A DNA stretch of 41,528 bases from a virus. A model generated the notes under the pieces. The model was not told where the DNA came from, did no database searches, and saw nothing but the letters and a program-made list of their open reading frames with translations. This document shows, piece by piece, positions 25,170-32,043 of this stretch. The stretch lies in the IMG/VR virus record IMGVR_UViG_3300020074_000042, positions 1 to 41,528 of that record. One strand, 5' to 3'. The translations under genes and the position numbers were made by a program. Position 1 is the stretch's first letter. Each line of letters opens with the position of its first letter.

Positions 25170-25419
25170 GCTTTGCCTCCTTCTGCGCCACGTCCCAGAT
25201 CATCATCGCGAAGTTCGCGACATCGACGGCCTTACGCGCAGCAGACGCATCATCGACGTCAATAATCGCCTCCGTCATTTCCATGATCTCGTCGCGCATC
25301 CGCCAATAGAGATCGTAGACCGATTCGTGCTCCCATCCGCCCTTGTGGTCGTTCGCGCGCAGCGCGCGCTCCATCTCGATCGCGAACCAACGGACGACAT
25401 CGCGCGGTTCAGCCTCCAT
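25162..25419 (-). CDS. MazG-like small protein
   Basis: 85 residues from ATG 25419 (MEAEPRDVVRWF) behind GGAGGT; a TTG start at 25491 is less likely. It has DEIMEMTEAI at ~42-51 and KAVDVANFAMMIWDVA at ~62-77. MazG-type NTP pyrophosphohydrolases use E-x2-E and E-x2-D pairs. The first pair is present, but the second reads K-x2-D, so catalysis may be impaired or the family only related. The 'VDVANFAMMI' phrase is frequent in phage proteins of this group. Likely role: nucleotide-pool or alarmone control. Confidence 0.66.
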   Translation of the reverse strand: MEAEPRDVVRWFAIEMERALRANDHKGGWEHESVYDLYWRMRDEIMEMTEAIIDVDDASAARKAVDVANFAMMIWDVAQKEAKHE

Positions 25420-25421
25420 GC

Positions 25422-25472
25422 TCAGACCTCCAACCTCTCCAGAAACCGGCAGTCCCACTCGCGGCGGGTCAT
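25422..25472 (-). CDS. Possible 16-residue coupling peptide
   Basis: A mini-frame MTRREWDCRFLERLEV starts at an ATG overlapping the upstream stop (ATGA) and ends three bases before ATG 25419. It would carry ribosomes from one gene to the next. It may only be a remnant of an older gene end. Confidence 0.3.
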   Translation of the reverse strand: MTRREWDCRFLERLEV

Positions 25473-25660
25473 GCTTCCTCTTGGCCTTCAAGGATCCATT
25501 CGGCGAGTTGGATTGCGTAGTTAACGCCGATGTCCTTTGTCATCGTCAAAACAAGGCGCAATATGCCAACCGGTTTCCGCCACTCAGCAATAGTTTCGTT
25601 ACCGAAGCCGAAAGTGCGGCTGTAATCCGGATCCTGGCACGCCTTCTCAGCTTTCGTCAT
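25469..25660 (-). CDS. Small hypothetical protein
   Basis: 63 residues, MTKAEKACQDPDYSRTFGFG..., from ATG 25660 with GGAGGTGACGC upstream. Central strand or helix segments (VGILRLVLTMTKDIGVNYAI) are moderately hydrophobic but too short and charged for a membrane span. The acidic end EGQEEA precedes another ATGA junction. No family recognised. Confidence 0.65.
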   Translation of the reverse strand: MTKAEKACQDPDYSRTFGFGNETIAEWRKPVGILRLVLTMTKDIGVNYAIQLAEWILEGQEEA

Positions 25661-25887
25661 GCGTCACCTCCCTTTTCTTCCTTCGTCCGCAGCGCGGCGG
25701 CGATCGTTCGGCCCGCCTCACGGATCGCGTCGGCGATGTCCACCAAGCCCTCGAAGATGATCGTCGCATGAATGCGCAACGGTCCTTCCCGTACCGCCGG
25801 GCTCTTGCTCAGATCCTCTTCGCCAGCAGTGAGGAGCACCTGTTCGATCCTATACAGGGCCCCTGCCACATCATGCAAATCGTCCAT
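25657..25887 (-). CDS. Small hypothetical helical protein
   Basis: 76 residues from ATG 25887 (MDDLHDVAGALYRIEQVLL) behind GGAGGAGGAG. Two amphipathic helices flank a short 'REGPLRIHATIIFEG' strand. The C-terminus EAGRTIAAALRTKEEKGGDA ends in the shared GGTGACGCATGA junction. Function unknown. Confidence 0.65.
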   Translation of the reverse strand: MDDLHDVAGALYRIEQVLLTAGEEDLSKSPAVREGPLRIHATIIFEGLVDIADAIREAGRTIAAALRTKEEKGGDA

Positions 25888-25913
25888 CGGTCTCCTCCTC
25901 CATGTTCCGGTTG

Positions 25914-26633
25914 TTACACCTGGCAGATGATACACGGTTCATCGGGAGCCTCGTCTGGAATGAGCCTGAGTTGCGCCTCGTCCGCTGTTCGGAGTTCCCG
26001 AAGTGGCCATGGTGAAAAGGTAAAGCCGCACGTTCTTATCGACTGCGCTTCCCATTCCTCCGATAGCCGATAGAGCGTTGGATGGTGTTGAAGCATCCCG
26101 AGCCAATCCTGTTTTCGCTGGAACGGACAACAGAAACAGGAAACGTTCGTCCGCCACTGGTAGAGCGGATTGAGGAGATCGTGTTTCCTACAGAGCGCGA
26201 TCACGTCTGTCTTTCCAAGTCCGGCTTCGATGAGCGGAAACTGCCAGTATGGATTGCTTTCCGCAAGGCGACTGGCGCGCTCCCTTTCATCCGCTCGAAT
26301 GCCGACGTAGACGACCTCGGCGCCGACCACCTCCCGGTTCTTGTCGAGAGGCGTCCGCTTGAGTAGTCGCGTACACCATCGCCGGTGTGCGGACGGCAGG
26401 AGCCAGCCGAACTGAACGAGCCACGCAAAGAAGCCGCCGTTAGATACAACGGTAAGGTTCTTCTTGAGTAGGTTCGCCGTTCTCGCCACCATCCAGACTG
26501 TCTCCGGAAACTCGGCCCCCGTGTCGGCAAACACCAGCTCATACTCGATGCCTTGCTGCTTGAGAAGGATCGCCATCGCAGTCGAATCCGCTCCACCAGA
26601 GTACGAGAGAAGATTCATCGCCCTTTCAGTCAC
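25914..26633 (-). CDS. PP-loop ATPase, PAPS reductase/sulfotransferase-like
   Basis: 239 residues from GTG 26633, coupled to the previous stop (GTGA). SYSGGADSTA (10-19) is the PP-loop that binds ATP or APS. 'FADTGAEFPETV' (~35-46) follows in the usual place. Cysteines in WCTRLLK (~86-92), CFCCPFQRK (~165-173) and the terminal CIICQV may hold a metal centre or act as a thiol carrier. The family includes PAPS reductases and adenylating enzymes such as DndC. In a phage it could supply sulfur chemistry for DNA or tRNA modification, or rework host metabolism. The N-terminus may omit the first five residues if Met6 is used. Confidence 0.8.
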   Translation of the reverse strand: MTERAMNLLSYSGGADSTAMAILLKQQGIEYELVFADTGAEFPETVWMVARTANLLKKNLTVVSNGGFFAWLVQFGWLLPSAHRRWCTRLLKRTPLDKNREVVGAEVVYVGIRADERERASRLAESNPYWQFPLIEAGLGKTDVIALCRKHDLLNPLYQWRTNVSCFCCPFQRKQDWLGMLQHHPTLYRLSEEWEAQSIRTCGFTFSPWPLRELRTADEAQLRLIPDEAPDEPCIICQV

Positions 26634-27016
26634 GCTTCACCTCCTATGCCCTCCTTCGGATACTCCTTCTCCTCGAACTCACCATGGAACTCGCGGCATA
26701 TAAACCTGGTCCACAGAATCTTGCAGTGACGACACGCAAGGAAGATCACCTCAATCACGTCATCTGGAAAGTACACAGAGAAATGGGTTGACGGCTTTCC
26801 GCATTTCGGACAGGCCCAGTAGGTCCTTGGTTTGATAAGGGAGAGCGATCCTTCCGCAGGCGCGGTAGCTTCCGGCGGGACCTCCGCCGGTTTCTCCGGC
26901 GGTCTCAGCTTCCGTTCGCACGCCTCGCAGTAGAGGATGCCATCTTCCGCGATCCGCTTCGTCGCCATCACGGGCCCGCCGCAGATGTCGCAGGCCCCTT
27001 CATCGGGCGTCTTCAT
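26630..27016 (-). CDS. Double zinc-ribbon protein
   Basis: 128 residues from ATG 27016. The first ribbon is CDICGG (9-14) with YCEACERK (~29-36). A Pro/Ala/Glu linker follows. The second ribbon is ACPKCGKPS (~68-76) with ACRHCKILWTRF (~93-104). The protein is purely binding-type with no catalytic motif. Placed upstream of and coupled to the PP-loop enzyme, it could be a partner, but that is speculative. Confidence 0.72.
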   Translation of the reverse strand: MKTPDEGACDICGGPVMATKRIAEDGILYCEACERKLRPPEKPAEVPPEATAPAEGSLSLIKPRTYWACPKCGKPSTHFSVYFPDDVIEVIFLACRHCKILWTRFICREFHGEFEEKEYPKEGIGGEA

Positions 27017-27258
27017 AGTCCTTCTCCTACGACCTCGATGCGGATGAGCGTTCGAGCGGGGACATGGGGAATACTACATCCTTCGGCGTCCGCCATCGTC
27101 CGAAACTTGCCACCGCACATCAGGTGAAGCCATCCCTTTTCCACACGCCAATGGTGCTCTCCTGGGTTACCCTTCGCACGTTCCGGTCGCTCCTGGCTGA
27201 TCAGTATGCCTCCGCAGTGATCGCATTCGACGATCCACCCCGAGATTCTCAATACCAT
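27013..27258 (-). CDS. Small zinc-ribbon-like protein
   Basis: 81 residues, MVLRISGWIVECDHCGG, from ATG 27258 behind AAGGAGGAAG. CDHCGG at 12-17 and LHLMCGGKF at ~44-52 suggest a C2..HC site. The C-terminal beta part (ARTLIRIEVVGEGL) is short. It overlaps the following gene by ATGA and the preceding one by ten bases. Confidence 0.68.
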   Translation of the reverse strand: MVLRISGWIVECDHCGGILISQERPERAKGNPGEHHWRVEKGWLHLMCGGKFRTMADAEGCSIPHVPARTLIRIEVVGEGL

Positions 27259-27410
27259 GCTTCCTCCTTCCGGCGTTTGATCTCGCGGTCGGCCCTGTCG
27301 CACTCCTCCTCATAGCGCCATTGCGCTTCGTCCTCATCCTCGATCGGCCCGGCCTCATCCCAGTCGGGATCGGCGAGCCGCCAGCGTTCCAGATCGCGCT
27401 CGTTCGCCAT
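27249..27410 (-). CDS. 53-residue acidic hypothetical protein
   Basis: MANERDLERWRLADPDWDEA starts at ATG 27410, eight bases after AGGAGG. The chain is strongly charged and helical and ends EEAWY. Its last GAAGGAGGAAGC codons are the ribosome site for the next gene. The good start signal and snug fit between two genes support it as real despite its size. Confidence 0.68.
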   Translation of the reverse strand: MANERDLERWRLADPDWDEAGPIEDEDEAQWRYEEECDRADREIKRRKEEAWY

Positions 27411-27418
27411 GAGTCCTC

Positions 27419-28738
27419 CTATCCTGCACGCAGCCGATACTTCACGACTCTATTCTCCTGGACGAGTTCGATGGGTGATTCGGCGGTCGAGAGGATGAGC
27501 TTCAGCGCCGATGCCACCTGCCGATCGGATCGTCTCGTTGCCTCGGCGATCTGGAGACGTGTCTTCGCCCCATCGCTCAGGCAATCGACGATCGCCTCCT
27601 GGATGGCTGCGACACGCTTCGTGACCGCCGAGCGGACGACCATCTTCTCGACGCCGTTCGCACGCAGGTCATCGAGCCGCCAGACGAAGGGCCGGACGGG
27701 CTCGTTGCGGTTTTTGAGGACCTCGACCGAGCACGCTTCCTCGACGGAGCCGGTGAAGCCGAGCGCCAAGTCGAGCGCCCCCTCCCAGAACGTGCCGCCA
27801 CGGATGTCGCGCAGGGTCAACGACTCGCGGTCGCCGTTGCCGACCTCTCCTTTGCGCGGATGGTGGAGCGCGATGACCAGGATCCCCATCGAGACGAACG
27901 GCAAGATGCAGTGGTCGTAGAATCCGCGGATGGCGTCGTTCTTGTTCTCATCCACCGAAGCGATGACCGATAGCGGATCCAAGAACATGACCTTGATCCC
28001 GTAGTCGTGGATGATCCGCTTGAGGGCCGCCATCGTGGGCCCGTCGTTCAGGCGCACGTTGCCGTAGAGGACGACCAAGGGATCCCGGAACGACCGGCCC
28101 GCGCCCAGGAGCGCGAGACGGCGGTGGAGGTTCGACTCGCCGCCTTCGGCCTCGACGAAGAGCACGGGGGCCGACTGGATCGGCTGTCCATCGACCGTCT
28201 TTTCGCCGCAGACGATCCGGAGCGCGAGGTCCAGGGCGAACATCGTCTTCCCGACCCCCGGATCACCGAGGAACATGGCGAAACCCTCGGATGGGAGCGA
28301 TCGGTCTGCTCGCCACTGGACGATCTGCGCCGGCGGTATGTCATCCTCAGAGCGGATCACGAGCGGCCGGACGGGCAGCTCGGGCGCGGCCTCCGGAGCC
28401 TTTAGCCGCCGGAGCCAATTCCTGATCTCCTGGCTCGGGCTCGGGAGCGAGCGCTCGATCTCGTCCCAGAGCCGCCGGGATGGCTCCGGCAGCTTCCGGA
28501 GTTCCTCGTCCAGGCATGAGGAGTCGCGCCAGGCCGCATTGCGCTCGACGAGCTCCGCCAAGAGATCGAACCAGCGGCCCGAGAACTTCGCGGGGTCCAC
28601 TTCGATCACGCACCGCAGATGGCCGGAGCGGAGGATCCCCGAGACGATCCGCTCCATCGCCCACCGCTGGAAGTGCGGCGGCCAGGTCTCGTCGTCGGGA
28701 AGCTCGGGATCACAGGAGACGAAGATCGGTTCTGTCAC
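27419..28738 (-). CDS. RepA-like replicative helicase (AAA/RecA fold)
   Basis: 439 residues from GTG 28738, coupled to the initiator stop (GTGA). Walker A GDPGVGKT is at 158-165, and Walker B 'VMFLDPLS' lies near residue 254. A sensor-like ALHHPRKG sits near 290, followed by the 'LRDIRGGTFWEGALDLAL' stretch. The last ~80 residues read as a winged helix. This matches RepA/AAA_25 hexameric helicases rather than DnaB. The first ~145 residues are a variable domain. Placed next to the initiator-like gene, it would open the phage origin. No DNA polymerase accompanies it, so host polymerase is presumably used. Confidence 0.85.
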   Translation of the reverse strand: MTEPIFVSCDPELPDDETWPPHFQRWAMERIVSGILRSGHLRCVIEVDPAKFSGRWFDLLAELVERNAAWRDSSCLDEELRKLPEPSRRLWDEIERSLPSPSQEIRNWLRRLKAPEAAPELPVRPLVIRSEDDIPPAQIVQWRADRSLPSEGFAMFLGDPGVGKTMFALDLALRIVCGEKTVDGQPIQSAPVLFVEAEGGESNLHRRLALLGAGRSFRDPLVVLYGNVRLNDGPTMAALKRIIHDYGIKVMFLDPLSVIASVDENKNDAIRGFYDHCILPFVSMGILVIALHHPRKGEVGNGDRESLTLRDIRGGTFWEGALDLALGFTGSVEEACSVEVLKNRNEPVRPFVWRLDDLRANGVEKMVVRSAVTKRVAAIQEAIVDCLSDGAKTRLQIAEATRRSDRQVASALKLILSTAESPIELVQENRVVKYRLRAG

Positions 28739-29727
28739 GAGGCCCCCTTTCGGAGGTAAGCGTTCAGGCGGGACTCGAAGACGGTCAGGGACCACCCCTG
28801 CCGCTCGACCCAGGGATCGGTGTCCTCGAAGTAGGCCGCCAGGGCCGTCGAGACCTCGGCCGGGTCCCGGAAGCAGGAGGCGAGACGTTTCGCCGTTCCG
28901 GCATCGCGCGCCGTGACGGCGGGCGTCAGGTCCTTCTCTGCCAGGTAGAGGCGGATCCACTCGCGGATGATCATCTGGCCGGTGACGCCGTTGGGCGGAG
29001 GGCTCTTCGGCTTACGGGTACGTCGTCTCTTTCCAGGACGTTCCTCCTCGGGTTCGATCTCCAGGGGTGGCATGTCGTCGAGGACCATGTCCTCGGATGA
29101 CACCGCTCCCCCTTCTTGGGAGGGGGGAGCGGAATGGGGAGGGATGTAATCCTGTTCCTGTTCCTGTTCCTGTTCCTGTTCCTGATGACGATCGGGCTTC
29201 AAAGGGGCCTCGAAGCCGGTCCGAAGGGGTTCCGAAGGGGTATCGGAACTACGCATGTCATCCTGCTCCTGCTCCGCGCGCGTGCGCGAGTCAACTTGAT
29301 CCTGAGCCGGATGCCCTATCGATACCCTATCGATAGGGTATTCCTTGACGCGAGGATATTGTTGGAGGAAGGCATTGACGATTGCCGCAGGGGGTTGAAG
29401 AAGCTCGATCTGCGAAGCTGCGGATTTCCATCCGTTTTCGCTATCTGCCTGATATCGTAACATATTGCGAACCCATACGATATGATGGGCGCTGGAGAGC
29501 ACGATGAGACCTGATTTCTCTAGCTCATGGAAGGCCTGGAGAAGGCCTTCTTTTGTGAGACCTGTGTCATGGAGCAACTCGTCGGTGAAGATCCGGTAGA
29601 GGCCAGAAACATGCCCATTGGGGCAGGTAATGAGATAAAGCAGGACGTAGCGACTAGTTGAATCCAGCCTTCGGATCTTCTCATCCGTCCAGAAGCGCAC
29701 GGAGACTGCTCTATAGCGGTGCTTCAT
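28735..29727 (-). CDS. Replication initiator/replisome organiser
   Basis: 330 residues from ATG 29727 (MKHRYRAVSVRFWTDEKIRR) behind GGAGGG. Residues 1-95 are the winged-helix domain typical of phage replisome-organiser proteins ('FWTDEKIRRL', 'SGLYRIFTDELLHDTGL', 'VRNMLRYQ'). The middle is a disordered, acidic linker with a Gln-Glu repeat. Residues ~245-330 are a helical C-terminal domain that may contact the helicase. Inside the coding region lie tandem 11-bp repeats and a 20-bp palindrome (29314-29341). This fits an origin within the initiator gene, as in lambda O. Confidence 0.75.
   Translation of the reverse strand: MKHRYRAVSVRFWTDEKIRRLDSTSRYVLLYLITCPNGHVSGLYRIFTDELLHDTGLTKEGLLQAFHELEKSGLIVLSSAHHIVWVRNMLRYQADSENGWKSAASQIELLQPPAAIVNAFLQQYPRVKEYPIDRVSIGHPAQDQVDSRTRAEQEQDDMRSSDTPSEPLRTGFEAPLKPDRHQEQEQEQEQEQDYIPPHSAPPSQEGGAVSSEDMVLDDMPPLEIEPEEERPGKRRRTRKPKSPPPNGVTGQMIIREWIRLYLAEKDLTPAVTARDAGTAKRLASCFRDPAEVSTALAAYFEDTDPWVERQGWSLTVFESRLNAYLRKGAS
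29151..29184 (-). repeat. 6-bp microsatellite (Gln-Glu repeat)
   Basis: Five CCTGTT units (plus strand) followed by CCTG encode alternating Glu-Gln in the linker of the initiator. Slippage here changes linker length in steps of two residues without breaking the frame. Confidence 0.9.
29314..29341. promoter_or_regulatory. Candidate replication origin: 11-bp direct repeats plus 20-bp palindrome
   Basis: CCCTATCGATA occurs back to back at 29314-29324 and 29325-29335. Overlapping the second copy, 29322-29341 is a perfect palindrome with half-site ATACCCTATC. The surroundings (about 29280-29520) are AT-richer than the flanks. Repeats of this sort inside an initiator gene are the classic layout of phage origins. 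They could also be an autoregulatory operator. Confidence 0.5.
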
Positions 29728-29858
29728 CCCCAACCCTCCATCGGGATCCCCGCAGATGTTGAGCACCCAGCGAAGAGGGCATCTGCGGGGATCTCGATCG
29801 AAGGTCTTGCGCATGCTGAGTGCTCATGGCGAGTAAGGTAACGATCCATGAGACCCAT
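29724..29858 (-). CDS. Possible 44-residue protein coupled to initiator
   Basis: Frame MGLMDRYLTRHEHSACARP... ends with TGA overlapping the initiator ATG (ATGA), the coupling used throughout this operon. The start is 29858, or Met4 at 29849. The ribosome site is weak (AGAAAG), and a 14-bp hairpin lies inside the frame, so it may just be leader RNA. Confidence 0.33.
   Translation of the reverse strand: MGLMDRYLTRHEHSACARPSIEIPADALFAGCSTSAGIPMEGWG
29745..29793 (-). promoter_or_regulatory. 14-bp inverted repeat in front of the initiator
   Basis: 29745-29758 (GATCCCCGCAGATG) is perfectly complementary to 29780-29793 with a 21-base loop. In the leftward transcript the stem ends just before GGAGGG of the initiator gene. 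It could control translation or be part of the replication region. Confidence 0.6.
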
Positions 29859-29976
29859 GTCAAGCTTCTTTCTGCGTGGTTGAGAAAAGGGGCGGCCGAT
29901 CTCGTGTGGAGTATTCAGGTTGCTAGAGGGTCTTGGATAGGAAAGGGTCGGCCGCCCCAGGTTGGTCTTTACCGGA
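29858..29976. other. Intergenic part with TTGACA and long inverted repeat
   Basis: This gap between the initiator region and the next gene holds a minus-strand TTGACA at 29863-29858. A -10 box is poor (TACCTT at 29840-29835). It also has an 11-bp inverted repeat, GGGGCGGCCGA at 29889-29899 and its complement at 29948-29958, around 48 bases. No coding frame with a start signal is evident. Confidence 0.5.
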
Positions 29977-30384
29977 TCAAGCGGGCACCTCATCCCAGCC
30001 CGCGATGAGCCGCTTGCGCTCGCGCTTCTGTCGGGCCTTGGCCTGTCGGTCCCGGCACCCCTGCAGGTGGGCCGCGAACTGGCTGACGGTCCAGAATCTC
30101 CGCATGCACCACGCGCGCTCGGCCTGGACGACGATCCGCTGGTATACACCACGACGGCCGAGCTCCGGAAATCCCCGCATGTGCCCGATGACGAAGAGGT
30201 AGCGGGGGGCGCGCTCGACCGACGCGAGCCATTGGGTGATGGACGCCGGCAGGAGGATGGGGACGCGGTCGATCTTGCCGTAGGATTCGCCGTTCTCATC
30301 CACCCTCCTGGTCCAAAAGAACGCGCCGGCCATCCACACCAGGTTTACGGAGTTCTCACGCCAGGTCCACGTCCCCGTCTCCAT
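29977..30384 (-). CDS. Hypothetical protein
   Basis: 135 residues from ATG 30384 (METGTWTWRENSVNLVW), preceded by AAGGGCGG; it overlaps the annealing-protein gene by 40 bases. The N-terminal half is beta-rich and aromatic; the C-terminal part is a basic helix (CRDRQAKARQKRERKRLIAGW, split). It may bind nucleic acid. No family recognised; its place between recombination and replication genes suggests an accessory role. Confidence 0.66.
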   Translation of the reverse strand: METGTWTWRENSVNLVWMAGAFFWTRRVDENGESYGKIDRVPILLPASITQWLASVERAPRYLFVIGHMRGFPELGRRGVYQRIVVQAERAWCMRRFWTVSQFAAHLQGCRDRQAKARQKRERKRLIAGWDEVPA

Positions 30385-31055
30385 CCGCCCTTCTCCGGGT
30401 TGAATCGGTTGTTGCACTCACGGTCCAGGCAAGCGCCGAAGGCCTCGTACGGCTTCCCGCGCTTGTCGATGCCGCTCGCGTACCACTTCGCAGGGCCGCC
30501 GCACGCGGGGCAGGTCTTGCCGAAGATCGATAGCGGCTCCTCCCCGCCCGCCCCTGCGGCCTCGGGCTTCTGGGCAGGACGAGCCGGCGCCGGTCCGCGC
30601 CGCGGCGCAGGTGCCCTGGCGCCAGCCCCATCGAGGTCCTCGACCTCCTCGGCCGGCGTCGGCTGGTAGCCTGCCAGGACGACGATGAACGACAGGGCGA
30701 GCCGGCACGCCTTGCTCGTCGCCCGCGTCTGCGCCATGCTCAGCACCGCGTTCTCGCTCGCCTGCGCCCAGCGCGGCTCATCGCGCGAGCAGATCGACAT
30801 GGCGGCCGCCACGCGCTGTCCCTCGCGGTTGTAGAGCCCCGCCCACGCTTTGTACGCCCGGAGCGGCTCTGCGAGATCCGCCGGCACGCGCTCGACTTCG
30901 AGGATCTGCGCCTGGAGGCCCGAGAATAAAGCCGCGGTCGTCCAGGCCTCGACCTTGAGGTAGTCCTTGCCCTGGATGACCGCGACCGCGCCTGACCGGC
31001 CGTGCTTCACGTACTCCATGAGCGCCGCCGCACGATCCGCGGCCTCGGCCAGCAT
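30345..31055 (-). CDS. Probable single-strand annealing protein with zinc ribbon
   Basis: 236 residues from ATG 31055; a CTG at 31085 overlapping the upstream stop is an alternative. The core 'GAVAVIQGKDYLKVEAWTTA' (~22-41), 'WAQASENAVLSMAQTRATSK' (~108-127) and 'LAGYQPTPAEEVED' (~140-153) resemble phage annealing proteins of the ERF/Rad52-like kind, judged by pattern. An Ala/Pro linker leads to a zinc ribbon, CPACGG ... CLDREC. Its neighbour is Gp157-like, a common pairing for annealing proteins. It would pair single strands during recombination-dependent replication. The family assignment is moderate, not firm. Confidence 0.62.
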   Translation of the reverse strand: MLAEAADRAAALMEYVKHGRSGAVAVIQGKDYLKVEAWTTAALFSGLQAQILEVERVPADLAEPLRAYKAWAGLYNREGQRVAAAMSICSRDEPRWAQASENAVLSMAQTRATSKACRLALSFIVVLAGYQPTPAEEVEDLDGAGARAPAPRRGPAPARPAQKPEAAGAGGEEPLSIFGKTCPACGGPAKWYASGIDKRGKPYEAFGACLDRECNNRFNPEKGGWRRGRGPGVRTP

Positions 31056-31081
31056 CTCGCGCGGCCTGAGCGAGCTCGGAG

Positions 31082-31807
31082 TCAGGGCTCGTCCAGCTCC
31101 TGCGCCGGCTCCGAGTCGCTCGAGGGAGCGGCTGCGCTCGTCTTCGGAGGGCGGGGCATCGTGATGATCAGGCTCTTGCGCTCGGTCACTTCGCACCCCG
31201 GGAGGACCTCGCCGCTTCGCCGCAGCTCCTTCAGGAGCTCGGCCTTGAGGGGCTCCGGCGGGAGTTCGTCCATGTTCTCCCGGAGCCATGCCAGGGCCTT
31301 CGGCGGGAACTTGGCTTCGATCCCTCGGAACGTCAGGCGACGGTACTCGCTCGGCAGTTCCTGGAGATTCGTCACGGAGACTCCAGGGGTCGTCCTCGTC
31401 GAGACCCCCAGCCCCCAGCCCCTCGACTCCCGCAGTTTGATCGGGCCTGTCCTCGCGATCAGCTCGGTCACGATCTGCCTCAGCCATGACACCTTCCTTT
31501 CCAGCCACCGTTTGGCGGCTTGATGGCCTGCGATGACGTCATCGATCCGGTCGACCTGAAATTCGAGTTCCTTGACATGCGACGCGAGCGAGAGAGCGCG
31601 GTCCGCGAGTTCCGAGATATCGGGCGCCTGCCGTGTGAGCGACTCCTCGGCCGCGCGCTTGAGGAGGTAGGCCTCGGCCTCGTCCTCCAGCGGCTGGAGC
31701 CGGCCCGCGTCGTCCTCGACGAAGCCCTGCTCCAGGAATTCGCCGATCATTCGCCCGAGCCCCGGTTTGAGCGGAGCCGGAAGATCCGGAACCTTCACGG
31801 GTTGCAT
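31082..31807 (-). CDS. Siphovirus Gp157-like protein
   Basis: 241 residues from ATG 31807 (MQPVKVPDLPAPL) behind AAAGGAGGT. The first half is a long coiled coil. Residues ~120-205 follow the Gp157 pattern: 'IKLRESRGWGLGVSTRTTPGV' split at ~120-140, 'ELPSEYRRL' at ~146-154, 'LKELRRSGEVLPGCEVTERKSLIIT' split at ~190-214. The family is found in many phages beside annealing proteins and has been linked to phage-resistance phenotypes; its biochemistry is unclear. Pro/Ser/Ala-rich end. Confidence 0.78.
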   Translation of the reverse strand: MQPVKVPDLPAPLKPGLGRMIGEFLEQGFVEDDAGRLQPLEDEAEAYLLKRAAEESLTRQAPDISELADRALSLASHVKELEFQVDRIDDVIAGHQAAKRWLERKVSWLRQIVTELIARTGPIKLRESRGWGLGVSTRTTPGVSVTNLQELPSEYRRLTFRGIEAKFPPKALAWLRENMDELPPEPLKAELLKELRRSGEVLPGCEVTERKSLIITMPRPPKTSAAAPSSDSEPAQELDEP

Positions 31808-32043
31808 GTGACCTCCTTTCCGTGTTCCTTCCTGTCGGCGTGCGCTCGCACGAGCGATGCGCGCGACCAGAACGTGAGCTTTCCGCGCCGGGTCCGTGTC
31901 AGCTGTCCCACGAGCTTTCCCTCGGCCGCGAGCTGATGAACCCGCTGGCGGCTGACTCCAAGGATCTGGCAGACCTCGATGGTCTTGAGCCACGGAAGTC
32001 CCTGTAGATCCGGGAGTTCCGCAGGAAGCCGAGGGTATCTCAT
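31795..32043 (-). CDS. Excisionase/MerR-like HTH protein
   Basis: 82 residues from ATG 32043 behind GGAGG. 'LKTIEVCQILGVSRQRVHQLAAEGKL' (split, ~19-44) is a textbook helix-turn-helix of the excisionase/HTH_17 type, followed by the beta wing 'RTRRGKLTFWSRASLV'. It probably binds DNA as a phage regulator. No integrase is present, so a true excisionase role is unlikely. It is a candidate ligand for the CCTTGA operators. Confidence 0.78.
   Translation of the reverse strand: MRYPRLPAELPDLQGLPWLKTIEVCQILGVSRQRVHQLAAEGKLVGQLTRTRRGKLTFWSRASLVRAHADRKEHGKEVTCNP

Noticed and set aside
24688-25524. Plus-strand 278-residue frame across several early genes
   Set aside because: It crosses at least three well-supported minus-strand genes with coupled starts; its His/Arg/Ser bias is typical of a shadow frame.
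27321-27920. Plus-strand 199-residue frame opposite the helicase
   Set aside because: Antisense to a gene with intact Walker motifs; composition is Ser/Arg-rich.
29151-29184. Repeats that might suggest a CRISPR array
   Set aside because: They are a 6-bp microsatellite inside a coding region, with no spacers.
31795-32043. Excisionase implying a temperate phage
   Set aside because: No integrase, attachment-site pair or repressor gene was seen, so the HTH protein is better read as a general regulator.
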